Shown: piece by piece, positions 10,301-22,721 of the stretch
How positions within the stretch are numbered: the first letter of the stretch is position 1
How the letters are laid out: the number at the start of each line of letters is the position of its first letter
Assembly (NCBI RefSeq): GCF_023278565.1
Contig: NC_064672.1
Coordinates: 2,914,001-2,978,000 of the forward strand
DNA: 64,000 nt
From: Colletotrichum lupini
Taxonomy: Eukaryota > Ascomycota > Sordariomycetes > Glomerellales > Glomerellaceae
Direction of reading: 5' to 3'
The notes under the pieces: model-generated
Told to the model about the DNA's origin: nothing
Database searches by the model: none
What the model saw: only the letters and a program-made list of their open reading frames with translations
Program-made: the position numbers and the translations under genes

Positions 10301-12634
10301 CCCGGAGCAACGAGCCGGAGTCAACCCCGGACGACATGGTTCACGAGGTTTGATTTGACTTGATTTTTGGTGGGCTACGGATACTGCGTATGTAGTTCGG
10401 GCTGCTCAATGCAAGGAAGAATATCAGTGTAGGTAATAGTCAGGCAGGTTGGCGTTAAGGCGCAGTGGCAGCTACGGATGCATAACACCTTAGGTACCTT
10501 TGGTGCATCGAAGCCGTCTAAGGTACTTAGGTCACTACGTAGGTCGGCCTAGTAGGTTTCTAGCTTCGGAAGGAGAGAGGTCCACTGGAGCAGCAAGGGA
10601 CGTATGAGTATCCGTTGGGTACCTACAGACTCGCACCACACCCACCGAGAAAGGTAGTAGCTGTCTCCCTGCACTTTCAAGTTCCACCTTGAATTTGGAG
10701 CCACTGAGGGTCTTGAGATATCTTGAATGGAGAGGAAGGATGAATTCAGCAACGGTGACCAATCATTCGGCAGAAGGAAAGTTCAAACGTTCCGTGGACG
10801 TCGAAGGGGTCCAGTGGTACCAACGCTTTCAAGTCTTGTCATTGGATGGATGGGCCCCGAACAAAATGGGCCTTGAATCCACTCCGCATGGTGTCGGGGG
10901 CCCGAGCTTCCTTCTTTGATTTCACAGTGTTCCTTCCTCCTCATCCAGAAATGGAAGTACTCAGGTACCGACTGGTAATTAGGTACACACAGTAGAACGG
11001 AAAGAGCCCAGCTGCTCAAGGCGCAGTGGAACATCCCTTGTCCCTTTCTCCGCTTCCCTGGTTGCTCCCGTCCACTTCCACTTTCAATTCCACGTCCACA
11101 TCCACGTTCAGTTCTGTCCCATGCAGCCGTTTCTGTCCTGAACCCCCCCCGTTGCAGGTGATAGAGTATCCATTCGCATCAGCTGCATTCCCAACCAGAG
11201 AGACGGATACGCTTATTTATCTCTGTACACCTGTTTTTGACTACTCCAACTTGCTGATAAACCAGCAGACGTGCCCGTGCCTTTGGTCTTCCATGGTCCG
11301 GTAGGGTCGGCAGCAAAATATACGGACTACCTTACCTTACGGACACCGTACACAGTAATCACTAGAACCTCAGATTTCTTGCTCCGTATTACCTACAAAG
11401 TATCCGTACCTTACGGTATTACCCCTCAACGGCTCGTCTCTCGGTCAGCGGTCCTGATCGTCGCGGCCCCTTCCCGCTCTCCCGTTAGTCTCTCAATTCG
11501 TCTCCTGACGGGACCTTGACGCTTCTTTCTCCTCCTCCACCACCACCACCACCCCTATCCATTCCCTCATCTTACTTGGTCAAGTCCGGTCCCAAACCAG
11601 CGCAGCCTAGGATTCAACCATCCACAACTCCAACTCCAACGACCAAAAGGTACGTAAGGAAGCAAACCTACCAACCCCCGGGCCCCCGGCCCCCTTCCAG
11701 AAGCAACAGGAACAGCACATGCCGTGCTACAAACAAGAGGTGCCATTGTCGTTGGTGTCCTGGTTTGGTTCGATCTTGAACCCCCTAGTCAACGCTAGAG
11801 GGGACAAACGCTCCCCCCATCATCGCCCAGCCAAGTTGGCAGAATCCTAAATCCCAATTTCAATCGCAATCGCAGCAAGCTCGGCCCCCCCTTCCTGAAT
11901 TTCCCTGCTGGAGCTTGGAAGGGCCCGGAGCCCTTGGCCTGGATCCGCGACTGACCTCATTTGCTGTGTGTCTAGCATCGTCGACGAACTGGACGCTTAC
12001 GCTGCTCCTCTCAATCCACGCCCGTCACTTCTCACAAGCCCGACATCTGCGCACCAGTGGAGCTCCTAGCGAGAAAAAAAATAAACCAGGCCCCTTTTTC
12101 GAACCCCTGGTCTGCCGCACCACGAAGCTCTATCCTGCTCCTCCTGTTCCTGTTCCTGTCCCATCCTATCCGTACGAAGTATCCGTACTGCGTTCGCGCT
12201 ATTCAGACGCACCCAGTACCTCTAACGGATACGCTTGTGTACCTGATCTGACGTGCCGCAGTCCCGTTCGTACGTACCTTAGACTGTACCTTACCTACCA
12301 GATCATACGCACACCTTGCTTGCCCAACCTGTGGTCAAGGTTTATCACCGGCCTAGCAACCATTTCCAAGGGCCCCCGACGAGAAGCAAGGTACACACGA
12401 GGCAGACCACACTAAGAAGAACGGTCCCCGGTGGGTTTGCCATGCCTTCCTTGAGGCTCTGAAATCCCGGCTTTTAGTCAGTGCATCCACTGTCCCAAAA
12501 GTTTGGTTTTCACCCAAGGCCCTGCCAGTCCGCTCTATTCTTGTTCGGTCGTGATCTTTTCAATCTCTTCTTCTTTGCACATTGTATGTTGTTTGCCTCC
12601 CCCGAACAGCCTCTACCCTCCCCCGGTCGTGGCC
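7308..12634. other. Gene-poor region, right part
   Basis: I examined both strands and found no reading frame with recognisable family features. The longest candidate is a minus-strand open stretch at about 9932-10324, which lacks a good ATG and conserved motifs. From about 10480 to 12300 there are many copies of TACCTTAGGTA-like and TACTCCGTA-like motifs. The last kilobase is pyrimidine-rich on the top strand, as expected for the promoter and leader of the RasGEF gene at 12635. Confidence 0.5.
7377..7392. repeat. C16 homopolymer
   Basis: An uninterrupted run of 16 C on the top strand, just outside the right arm of the inverted-repeat element. No gene is affected. Confidence 0.9.
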
Positions 12635-15600
12635 ATGGCGTCCGACCCTATCGGAGCTCGAAAGGCTCACAGGAGTTCAGAAGGCTCTCGCATACCTTCG
12701 AAATACTATTCCGCCGACCACTCAACTGCTGCCGCCGCTGTCTCCTCCTTCTCCTCCTCCTCCCGACGAACCGATCGCGACGCCGCTCATCGATCCGCCC
12801 CCGCCGCTCCGAAGAGACATACACCTCATTACGCCGTCCACCGAGAGTCATCGATCGAGCCAATACGGCCCTCTGCCACTGGCTCTGAGCAACCTGCCAA
12901 TTACCGCGACTCCTTCATCTCCATAGTCGACGACCCATTCTTTTTGCGATTTGACGATAACAACATTGAAGGGGCGCTTGCACTTGACCCTCGTTGGACT
13001 GCGACTTCAATTGACGACGCCGACGCCGACGCCGAAGACGAAGGAGAAGAAAACGAAAAGGAAAACGCGAGCGACAGCCAGGAGGACGAAGACGAGGAGG
13101 ACGAAGAATTCGATTTCGACGCTTTCGAGTTCCGCGATGACGACACGCCCAACGAGCGCTGGCCGCCCCCAAGAAGAGAGTCGTTGATAATAGGACATTC
13201 CTTATACTGGGTAATAATGCCCCACTAGACACAGACTGCGGGGTAGCTGATGAGACGGGAGTGGAAAAAAGGGGCTGACGATCATAGCAACCACCAACCT
13301 CCGCCATCATGGAGAGCCTCAATATCGCAGTCATTGGCGCCTCGGGCGTTGGCAAGTCGTCCTTCGTCCAGCGCGTGCTGGGCCTATCGCGGCCGCCCAT
13401 AACCAATGCATCCAGCGTCCGCATGGTCGTCGACAATGTCACATACGGCGTGACGCTGATCGAGCTTGACCTCGAATACTTTGAGCTGAACCCGCTGCAG
13501 CCCATCCAATGGCCGAAACAGATCAACGGCCACATCGTCCCGCGGGTCGATGGCGCCCTCATTATTTACGACGTCACGAATAAAGAGAGCATGAAGGAAT
13601 TGCCCCAAACGATTGGTGAGCCTAATTCCCGCCGTTTGATTCGTCTGGACGCGGCGCGTCTTGCTGACACGCGCTAGCTGCTTTGACAAAGTCGGGTCTG
13701 CCGGCTGTCCTTGTCGCCAATAAATGCGATCATCCAGAGAGCGAACGGCAGGTTGATTCGCAGCGAGTCGCCAGCCACGAGTATTTCAAGTCGTGCGTTG
13801 GGATGTTCAATCTGTCTACAAGTAGTCCGGAACGCGCCAGAGCGTGCTTGAACACAACCTTGAAAGCCTCGATCGCTTACCGCAAGGGTAATTGGAGCCC
13901 ATCATCGAATGCACAAGTAGTCAATGTTAATGCTGATGAAATGCCAGAATCACAATCGGAATCGGGCATGCCCCGCCGTCGTGCAGCCTCGGCGGCCAAC
14001 CTCGAGGCCCACGACAGCTCCAACGGACGCCCGCTAAGTCAGCAGAGTAAACATAGCCGAGCGAGCTCTGATTTGTCGCTTCTTCGAGGTGTTCCCCCTC
14101 CCATCCCCGATCACTTACGTGGCCCACATCCTCCACGAAGCCCTCGAATAACCGACTTTGGTGGCGCGCCTTCAAGTTCGGGCTCGTTCGGCCCATCCGA
14201 TACCATTGAGGAGGAGTCTCAACAAACTGTCTCGAGTCAGCTACGGACACCTGGGATACGTCTCGACCGCGGGCCGACGGATTCGTTCCTAGACATGGAG
14301 GAGTCAGACGCCGAATCATTCAGATACTCAGAGGAGATCCCCATTCTTCAACGGAGCGATGATAGCTTCCTCGAGAAGCCGACCAAGTCAGCAGGTGTGG
14401 CCTTTGACGAACTCGTCGACCGGCTCATTGCTCCCCGGATGACCAAAGCGGACAACAACTTCTCCGATGTTTTCTTGTGTCTCTACCGGAAGTTTGCAGC
14501 ACCAGGCGAGCTCTTCTCGGCTATACTTACGCGACTTGACCGCGTCAGAGACGACAAAGCAGCACATTATCTTTCCAAGACCGCAACACAGCTCAGAATC
14601 ATTGAGGTCGTCGCAAAATGGGTCTCGCTGTACCCTGGCGACTTTGCGCGATCAGGAACGAGGCGAAACCTAGAAGAGTTTATTAAACATCTCTCCACCG
14701 AGCCAATCTTCTCCATCGCTGCGCAGCAAATTCGGCGACATCTCGAATTCAGTGTGGTGGAGGATGACAACACCGGATGGGCAAAGTCGGACGAAGTCGC
14801 AGACGAAGAAGGCAGCAAACTTTTGTCGAGAGAAAAGACGCGCTCTACATCAGACATGTCCAACGGTATGATCACCTTGACCATTGACAACGACAGGACT
14901 CCAGACGAGAGACCTTCTGGCAGCTCCGACTTTTCCCAAGTGGACAGGACAAGTAGTGTGGGCACGCACGTCTCATTTCACTCTTACGACGAGTACGAAA
15001 GAGAGGCAGCGAACATGGAGCCCACGGATGTGCTACCGATGAACAAGTTCCGTTACCATATTTTCATGGACATCACGGACGACGACATCGCCGATGAGAT
15101 GACGCGCATCGACTGGGTCATGTTTTCTTCCATCCGTATCAGAGACTTTGTGCGGCATGTGAGTCTCTCATTGGAGCAACGATCCAAATGCAAGAGTCTC
15201 AAGAACGTCAATCGGATGATTAACCACTTTAACCACGTGGCGAAGTGGGTTGCCAATCTCATATTGTTGCGAGACAAGGCCAAGCATCGGTCTCAGATGC
15301 TAGAAAAGTTCATGAACATTGCACAAAAGCTGCGGCGGCTCAACAACTACAACGGTCTGGCGGCAGTGCTCGCAGGGATCAACGGCACGGCGGTCCATCG
15401 GCTGGCGCAGACGTGGGCACTGGTGCCGCCTGAAGCACAAAAGTCGTTTGCGAAATTGGGCATTCTCATGGGTACACAAAAGAGTCACTTTGCGTACCGA
15501 CTGGCATGGGAGAATTCCCCGTTGCCACGGATACCCTACATTCCGCTACACCGGAGAGACCTTGTCTCGGCCGAGGAGGGAAGCAAAACATTTGTGGGGC

Positions 15601-15901
15601 CTGAAGGCGATAGAGTCAACTGGAAGAAATTTGAGGTACTCGGTGAAGTACTGCTGCCGCTCATGAAGAGTCAGGGAACTGCGTACCCGAACCTCTCGAA
15701 GCACGAGGCAGCCAGGGAGCTGATTTTGGATTGCAGGATGCCAACAGATGAAGAAGTAAGTGCAGTCTTAACCCCTGTCATCGTCACAGCATGACTAACA
15801 CGTCTTCACAGGAGATATATCAACGGAGTGTACAGCTGGAAAGCACGGCGGGCGGTGGTGCTGAGTACAACAAGAAGAAGTTTCCGTGGTTCGCCAAATA
15901 G
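12635..15901 (+). CDS. Ras-like domain / Ras guanine-nucleotide exchange factor fusion
   Basis: Four exons (12635-13210, 13288-13615, 13678-15755, 15812-15901) give 1023 aa. Residues 1-199 are low complexity, with an acidic stretch at about 130-175. A Ras-like G domain follows from about 200: P-loop GASGVGKSS at about 209-217 and the base-recognition motif NKCD at 316-319. The DxxG switch II motif is not visible; where it is expected the sequence reads LIELDLEYF. A Ser-rich linker leads to a RasGEF N-terminal (REM) domain at about 540-665 and a catalytic CDC25-type domain at about 752-990, with MINHFNHVAKWV, LNNYNGLAAVLAGI and a HRRDLVS-like segment. The protein ends in a basic KKKFPWFAK tail. 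It should activate a Ras-family GTPase at membranes; the N-terminal G domain may be regulatory. Introns have canonical GTRNGT donors except 13211 (GTAATA). The start is the ATG at 12635; earlier in-frame ATGs are possible. Confidence 0.88.
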
Positions 15902-18006
15902 AATCTGGCAAACCGGCGAAGTGTCTCGACGGGAAGACTCCTTTGCCCAACTCCAACGGGAGCATAGACGGACGAAGGCGCAACGTCTGCGGGCAAGCTG
16001 GTCATTAGCTCGCGCGAGACGTCATTGGCGCATGCATGCGTACATATCAACATGTCAGGTTCACGCAGCGTAGTGGGACTGTTTCTAGGCGATCTGGCTC
16101 GGTTTTTTGACGTTATAGATATCCTGTTCAGCAATTGATTTTGAGGTCGATGATGGCCTCGAATTACTGTCGACACTAGTCCCGTCAGTCGAGTCCGATT
16201 TATTCGAATCATGCCAGCACAATGACTGGACCAACGTTCTCCCGGATTATGTGACGGCGAAAATTATTTTTTTGTCTCTGATTTTGCAGGTTAAGTCAAG
16301 GACGGACGGTAACGCTAGCCATTAGGGCTTAGGAGTCAAAAGAAGTCATTGAGGCTCACCATGAACACCACCACCAACATCAAACCACGTTTCTCTCGTC
16401 GGACCGGGGTCCATTGGAAGTGTGTCTGGGTTTGTACGGCGGCGGCAACCAGAACCAAAACAGCACTTCATCGACGATCGATTCGCATGTTCCCATGTGC
16501 CCTTGTCAGTCGGCGGCGGTCCAGGCCATGTCGGGGCCCCGGGGGTGGCAGCGACGGCCCAATGCAGTGAGATGTGGCCGGCGAAGAGCTGCCCCGCTAG
16601 GTTGGATGGAGGTGCGCTAGAGCCCATTGACGTCATGCTCCTGAAAGCTCTGATTTTAGCGTTTCAAAGAGAGGGGCAGCAAGGGGCAGCAGCAGCAGCC
16701 AGCCGCTGTGATATCGGTGTCCGGGAGGTAGCAATTGGATGGTCGGTGGTTGAAGCAAGAAGGGGGGAACTTTGGTGAGAAAATATTTCACGAGAGACGG
16801 TGAGTTCAAGCTCCTCTATTAGACTTGTATGCTGATCCCAGAGAGCAATTGGCAGGCAATCGTTAGCTAAGGTTGTGCTGCTCAGCTACTCCTCTATGTC
16901 TTGCGGAGTGCGGAGACGAATGGGGGGGGGAGCACTGGGGAACGCAGGCATTCAAGGTTGGCAGAAGCCATAGGTAAAATGGCACGAAATTTCCAGTGCG
17001 AGGTACGTAGGTCGTATGGCGGCCATTCCAGATGGGCAAACAAAATGGCATGGCTTGAATGCCCCGCGGCCGTCACCCCCTCAACCTTGGATGCCTGCCC
17101 CCCGGTGTGTGCTGCAGCGGCTTGCTTGCTTGCTTGCTTGCCCGCGGCTGTTACTGCCGCGGGCTGTGAGGCTACGCTACGGAGTACTCTCCAGAACCAT
17201 GGAAGTTTTTCTGCTTACTCGTGTCGCAGCTGCTTGTTCGCTGTTACCTCCGCTGACACTCCGCACTGCACTTTGGCTATCGAGTGCCTACCTCGCTCGA
17301 CTCATTGTCGTCGATTGGGCTTCAGGTAGCTTTGTTATCGCGGCCCTTGGTTGGTTGGTTTCTTACCTGGTACCTGAAGATGCTGAGGCGCTATCTCATT
17401 CTTTTCGGACCAGAGCTCCCGCCATTGCCCGCGTGTTTCCCAACACGTCGGTTCCCTGCTGGCACATCCGTCACTCAGGGCAGTGAGGCACATACATACT
17501 AGTAGCCGCATTTCTAATTTATTTTTCTCGTCTCTATCTCTCGAGTCTCCCCCTCTAAATAAGACGCACCTACGCTACTACCTACCTACCTAGCCTTACC
17601 TCCCGGTCCTCTACGCAATCTTGCATTCTGCAACCTCGAGAGTCTCGACCTTCCTCCCCTTGTTGAGCTAGCTCGACGACCAGGTGTGAACGAAACTGAC
17701 CGCCTGTCGCTGAGGTTATCGTGATACGTGACGTGCTCTGCTCGTGCTGTTCTCGGTAGGCATTGCTGGCTAGGGTCTCTGGTTCTTACTAAAGGTCACC
17801 TCCATTCTAACCCTGCACTTCGTCCCGCCGAACCTACACCCTCTCTCTCTCTCTTTCTATCTCTCTCTCTCTTCTCTCGCCACAAGCCCACAACTCGCCC
17901 TCAATCCTACGCCCTGGAAATCCCTCAACCCTCAACGACGCTGCTTTCGCTGTCGTGAAGGGCGTGCTCTGTCTATCCAACGCTACGAGGTGCCTATTCG
18001 CCCACC
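15902..18006. other. Intergenic region between RasGEF and GH63-like genes
   Basis: No gene recognised. It contains the RasGEF 3' end, a G-run near 16921, a CTTG tandem repeat near 17120, a TACGGAGTA motif at 17178, TACC repeats at 17580-17605 and a CT-rich tract just before the next gene, typical of a fungal promoter and leader. Confidence 0.5.
17840..17879. repeat. CT-rich microsatellite
   Basis: An interrupted CT dinucleotide tract in the promoter or leader of the GH63-like gene, about 130 bp upstream of its ATG. Pyrimidine tracts upstream of start codons are common in fungal genes. Confidence 0.8.
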
Positions 18007-21000
18007 ATGGTTGTCTTTGACGGTCACGAGTACCTTACCGAGGAGGAGAAGCGTCTCAAGGAAGACCGCAGACGCGAGAAGTACTGGAAGAAATGGGGCC
18101 CTTACGTTGCCGAACGCCAATGGGCCACTGGTGAGTGGCAGCTCAAGCTCCAGCTTCAGATTCAGACCCAGCTGCTACCATTGCTGCTGCGGTTGGTGCT
18201 GCTGCTGCTGCTGACAATCCGGCCGTTAGCGAAACAAACATAATCTAATCAAAGCCGTGTCGCAGTGCGAGAGGATTACAGTCCCGACGGAGACGCGTGG
18301 AGTCGTGAGCACACCCCGCCATTCCCCACGAGCTCCAGTCGCAATCCGCTGACAGCATGCCCCAGACTTTACCCATGACGACGCACGATCTCGAGCCTAC
18401 AGATGGGGTGAGGATGGAATTGCCGGCGTTTCTGATACCCACGGCTTCCAAAACATTGGATTTTCTTTCTGGAACGAGGAAGAGTTAGTCAAGCGCTCGT
18501 CGGCTCGTTATGCTTCGTACAAAGAGCTGATAATTCGACAGCGATTTCCTCAAGGAGAGATTATTTGGTCTCTCAAACCCCCAGGGTAACCATGGCGAGA
18601 GTGTCAAGGAAGCTCACTTCCACGTTGACAATACCCCCGTAAGTAGTTCAAGGTTGCTGTGGATATTTGTAGTTCAATAGCTAACATACATCGTAGACAG
18701 TAAGTTGGAAAGAGCTGGTCCTCAACTGCTCATACTGACAATCCGCCCGCAGCATTCCTACATGAAGTTTCTCTACAAGTACCCGCAGAAGAAGTTCCCT
18801 TACAAGGACCTGTTGGAAGAAAATGCACGCAGAGGCAAGGAAGACAAGGAGTACCAGATCGTTGACACGGGCATCTTCGACGAAGACAGGTACTGGGATA
18901 TTTTTATCGAGACGGCAAAGGAGACGGACGACCCCGAGGAGATCCTGTTCCGTGTTACCGCATGGAACAGAGGTCCCGATCCGGCACCACTTCACATTGT
19001 GCCGCAAATGTGGTTCCGCAACACCTGGGCCTGGGGCCGGGAGCCCGAGGACAAGAAGCCATCCATCGAGAACGTTGGCGAGGGCCTGGCCAAGTCCAAG
19101 CATCACAAGCTCGGGGACCGTTACTTCCTGATGTCACCTTCTCCCGGTGTTGGAACCAGCGGCGAGGACGTAATACCCCAGATGTTGTTTACCGACAACG
19201 ACACCAACTATGAGCTATTGTACGAGCAGGACAACAAGACTCCGTATGTCAAGGACGCCTTCCATCGTCACATTTGCGAGAAGGAAAAGGGGGCCGTCAA
19301 CCCAGCACAGAAGGGCACCAAGTGCGCCGCCTGGTTCAGCTTCAACGAGGATGGTGGTGTTCCTCCCGGCGAGTGCGCCGTCGTCCGTTTCCGCTTCTCC
19401 AAGAAGAACCAGACCTACTTCGACGAAGGTGACTTTGATGACCTGGTCGATCTGAGGATCGCTGAGGCCGACGACTTCTACTACCGCCTCAGCCCCCTCC
19501 CCATGGCAGACGATCTGCGCAACATTCAGCGTCAGGCCTTCTCCGGAATGATGTGGACTAAGCAGCATTACCTCTTCATCTGGGACCAATGGGCGAATGG
19601 TGACCCGACACAACCCCCTCCGCCCCCCAGCAGAAAAGACATTCGCAACTCTCAGTGGAAACATATGCACTGCGACGATATTTTGTCTATGCCCGACTCT
19701 TGGGAATATCCCTTCTTTGCTGCGTGGGACAGTGCTTTCCACTGCATCACATTGGCGATGATGGATCCAGACTTCGCCAAGAAGCAGCTTGATCTCTTCA
19801 CCAGAGAGTGGTACTGCCATCCCAACGGCCAGCTGCCAGCGTAAGTTGCTCTCCAGACGACCGAAGTAGACTGGAATTAACGCCGCATAGGTACGAGTGG
19901 AACTTTGGCGACGTAAACCCTCCCGTTCATGCTTGGGCCACGTTCCGAGTGTTCAAGATTGAGCGCAAGCTCTACGGACGCCAGGATTTGGACTTCCTCG
20001 AGAGAGTTTTCCAGAAGCTGTTGCTGAACTTCACCTGGTGGGTTAACCGCAAGGACGCCGATGGCAAGAACGTCTTCGAGGGAGGCTTCCTCGGTCTCGA
20101 CAACATTGGTCTTTTCAACCGCTCTGAGCCTCTCCCAACCGGCGGCTCTTTGGAGCAGGCCGACAGTACCGGATGGATGGCCTTCTACTGTCTCAGCATG
20201 CTCAACATTGCTCTTGAGCTTGCAAAGCACCGACGCACATACGAGGATATTGCTTCCAAGTTCTTTGAGCATTTCATCTTCATCAGTGACGCCATGACCT
20301 TCAGGACTGGCCAAAAAGACGAGAAGTCGCTCTGGAATGATGAGGATGGTTTCTACTACGACGCCATTTCATGGGGCGGCCCCTGGATCCAGCAGCTCCC
20401 AGTCCGTTCTCTTGTCGGATTGATTCCGCTTTACGCAACCCTGACTCTTGAGCCTGAGCTTATCAACAAGCTCCCCTCATTTAAAAAGAGGGTTGATTGG
20501 TTCATGGAGAACCGCTGCGATTTGGCCGAGCGAAACATGGCCAGTATCGCCAAGCGTGGAAAGGGCAATCGTATTCTCTTGTCAATTGTCAGCAAGGACA
20601 GGCTTGAGAAGATTCTCTACCGCATGCTTGATGAGGACGAGTTCTTCAGTGAGCACGGAATTCGTTCCTTGTCAAAGTACCACAAGGAGCACCCCTTCTC
20701 AATGGAGGTTAATGGCCAAACTTTCTCCGTCGGCTACGTTCCCGGTGACTCTGATAGCGGTCTGTTTGGTGGCAACAGTAACTGGAGAGGCCCCATTTGG
20801 TTGTGTGTCAACTTCCTTCTGGTTGAGTCTCTTCAGCGATTCTTCTTGTTCTACGGACACGAGTTCCAAGTCGAATGTCCCACGGGAAGTGGCGACTACA
20901 TGCATTTGGGCCACGTCTCCGAGGAGATTCAGCATCGTCTGCAGCACTTGATGACGCGTAACGACGAGGGCCGGCGTAGCATCAACGCTGGAAATGATCT

Positions 21001-21564
21001 TCTGGACTTCGACCCTCACTGGAAGGACTACCTCTGGTTCTACGAGTTCTTCGACGGCGACAGTGGCCGTGGACTCGGCGCTACCCACCAGTGCGGTTGG
21101 ACCGGTTTGATGGCTCGTATGATTCACGACACTGGGTAAGATTGTCTCTACTCTGCCACCTCTGAACATGATTGCTAACATGGGTTTCCAGTATCAACTG
21201 CCGTCTGCCTCATACTCCCCGCACTCCCTCGGCGGGCATGTCTCACTACTTTGATGACATCTTTGCCCGCGGCACTGATCGCCGTGGCTCGATGACGCCT
21301 GGTCCCGGTGGCAAGCCGCGGATGCGCAGATCATCAACGGCGAGATCCATCGGTGCAAGGAGTGACTTTGACGAGACTAATGGCGATGACTCACTGAGCA
21401 ACTCGGCCACGTTGGATGACCCTGAGAAGCTTCGGCAGAGGATGAGAGAGAAGTCGGAGGCCGACGCACATATGCATCGCTACATCTCGGATCAGCTGGA
21501 GAGGTTCAAGGAGGACAAAGAGCACCCGGGTGGAACTGACAACGAGTATGAGGCTGGTGTCTAG
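18007..21564 (+). CDS. GH63-like glycosidase (YMR196W-type, cytosolic)
   Basis: Exons 18007-18130, 18266-18304, 18366-18483, 18542-18638, a probable 3-nt exon 18697-18699, 18753-19840, 19891-21135 and 21192-21564 give 1028 aa. The N terminus ([13 protein letters not shown]) has no signal peptide, unlike ER glucosidase I of the same GH63 family, so I infer a cytosolic enzyme. Landmarks are [18 protein letters not shown] near residue 60, [17 protein letters not shown] from 128, [15 protein letters not shown] at 443-457 with a candidate catalytic acid Asp453, [15 protein letters not shown] near 492, and [10 protein letters not shown] at 638-647 in the region that carries the second carboxylate in this clan. 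The last ~110 residues are a charged, Ser-rich tail typical of fungal members. Substrate is unknown; related bacterial proteins act on alpha-glucosides or alpha-mannosides. All introns are short, with phase-consistent joins. Confidence 0.9.
18697..18699 (+). other. Probable 3-nt micro-exon (one Thr codon)
   Basis: The three bases ACA lie exactly between an acceptor (CATCGTAG) and a donor (GTAAGT). The flanking introns, 18639-18696 and 18700-18752, are 58 and 53 bp, the normal size here. Each has a branch-site match (GCTAAC near 18681; ACTGAC near 18734). All junctions are phase 0, so including the exon inserts Thr127. The bracketing residues become NTPTHSYMK, which matches my recollection of this family. 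Skipping it as one 114-bp intron also keeps frame (NTPHSYMK). Confidence 0.7.
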
Positions 21565-22721
21565 AGCTTCCCTCCAATCGTCAGGAAACGCGAAAAAGTC
21601 GAGGGATAGGCTGGTGGTTTGTGCATCTTGGATGTGGGCGGGTAAAAGAAGAGTACGAGTGCATCCTTGGAGTTTTCCTTGCGTGGTGAGCATGATGAGA
21701 AACCCAAAAAACTGCCATCAATGCACATAGAGCCATATACAGGACTGTTAGACTGCAGAGGTAGAGAGGTTCCTAGGGTTAATACACGTAGATTGGGTTT
21801 CCAAAAAGGGCTTCTGGTGCTCGTTCATCTTGAGATGCCCGTACTGTGAACCATCCTCTTAACGTTCGCACATACGTACCACACATTTCTCGCCAAATCA
21901 AGCTATCTACCATCTCCAGGCGAAGGTCCAGTGTAGAAGGGGATAGAAAACATGGCTTTCTGGGCTGAGATACGTGGCACAAACAAGGTCGTTTGACCTC
22001 GATGTAGTACAGAGTCAGTCATGGCCAGCCCAAGACACTCGGTTTGCCCAGTGAGGCACAACTCTGTCAGGATCTTCAGGCAGCCGCGATGATGTTGAGA
22101 AAACGAGCTTCTACAAGGCACGGGAATCACACCAGACTTATCTTTGAGGGGGCAGGGGGGGAGGCAGTACTTATGGATTGATCGTTCGTTGTTGAATCAT
22201 GTTTTCTTTACATTTGGAAGGTCGGTCAAGCGTGCCGTCGTTACGATGTGGAGGGATCGCGGTGAGAGCGAACACCAACAGCTGGTGCATCCGCCACTTT
22301 TTCAGTTCCAGACCGGAAATGAGAGAGGTAGCCTTCACGAGGACTAGTGTGTGTATGTGGTAGAAAAGGGGTTCCGTGAATGCTTCTATTGTAGACAGAA
22401 CTATGCACAGCTTTCGTCTCATTCGGGCCTCCCCCTAATTGTCCTCTCGCCCCGAGGGAGGGGGAAAGCGGCCAACCAACATTTCAATCCAGCTTTTTAT
22501 CTCACGTGAATTTTGTCGTTACACGTGGAAAGAGCCGGACCGTTCTCTCCCTCCTCACCCCCCTCCTTCCCACTAAACCCCCGCCCAATCAAGTTTACAA
22601 GATAGACACACACACGCACACAAAGAGAAAATAAGGGAGGAGGTTTGGTTCGGTATGGGGGAGAAGGAGGATTAGGATTTCTTCATGCTAGTATGATGGA
22701 AGATTTTGTGTGTGTGTGTTT
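21565..22721. other. 3'-3' intergenic region
   Basis: Lies between the converging GH63-like and OSCP genes. I see only presumed 3' untranslated sequence and a short GT run near 22706-22720. Confidence 0.5.

Noticed and set aside
9932..10324. Minus-strand 130-codon frame with several Cys
   Set aside because: It lacks an ATG at its start, no signal peptide or family pattern is visible, and the Cys spacing is irregular. A decayed gene fragment is possible but not supportable.
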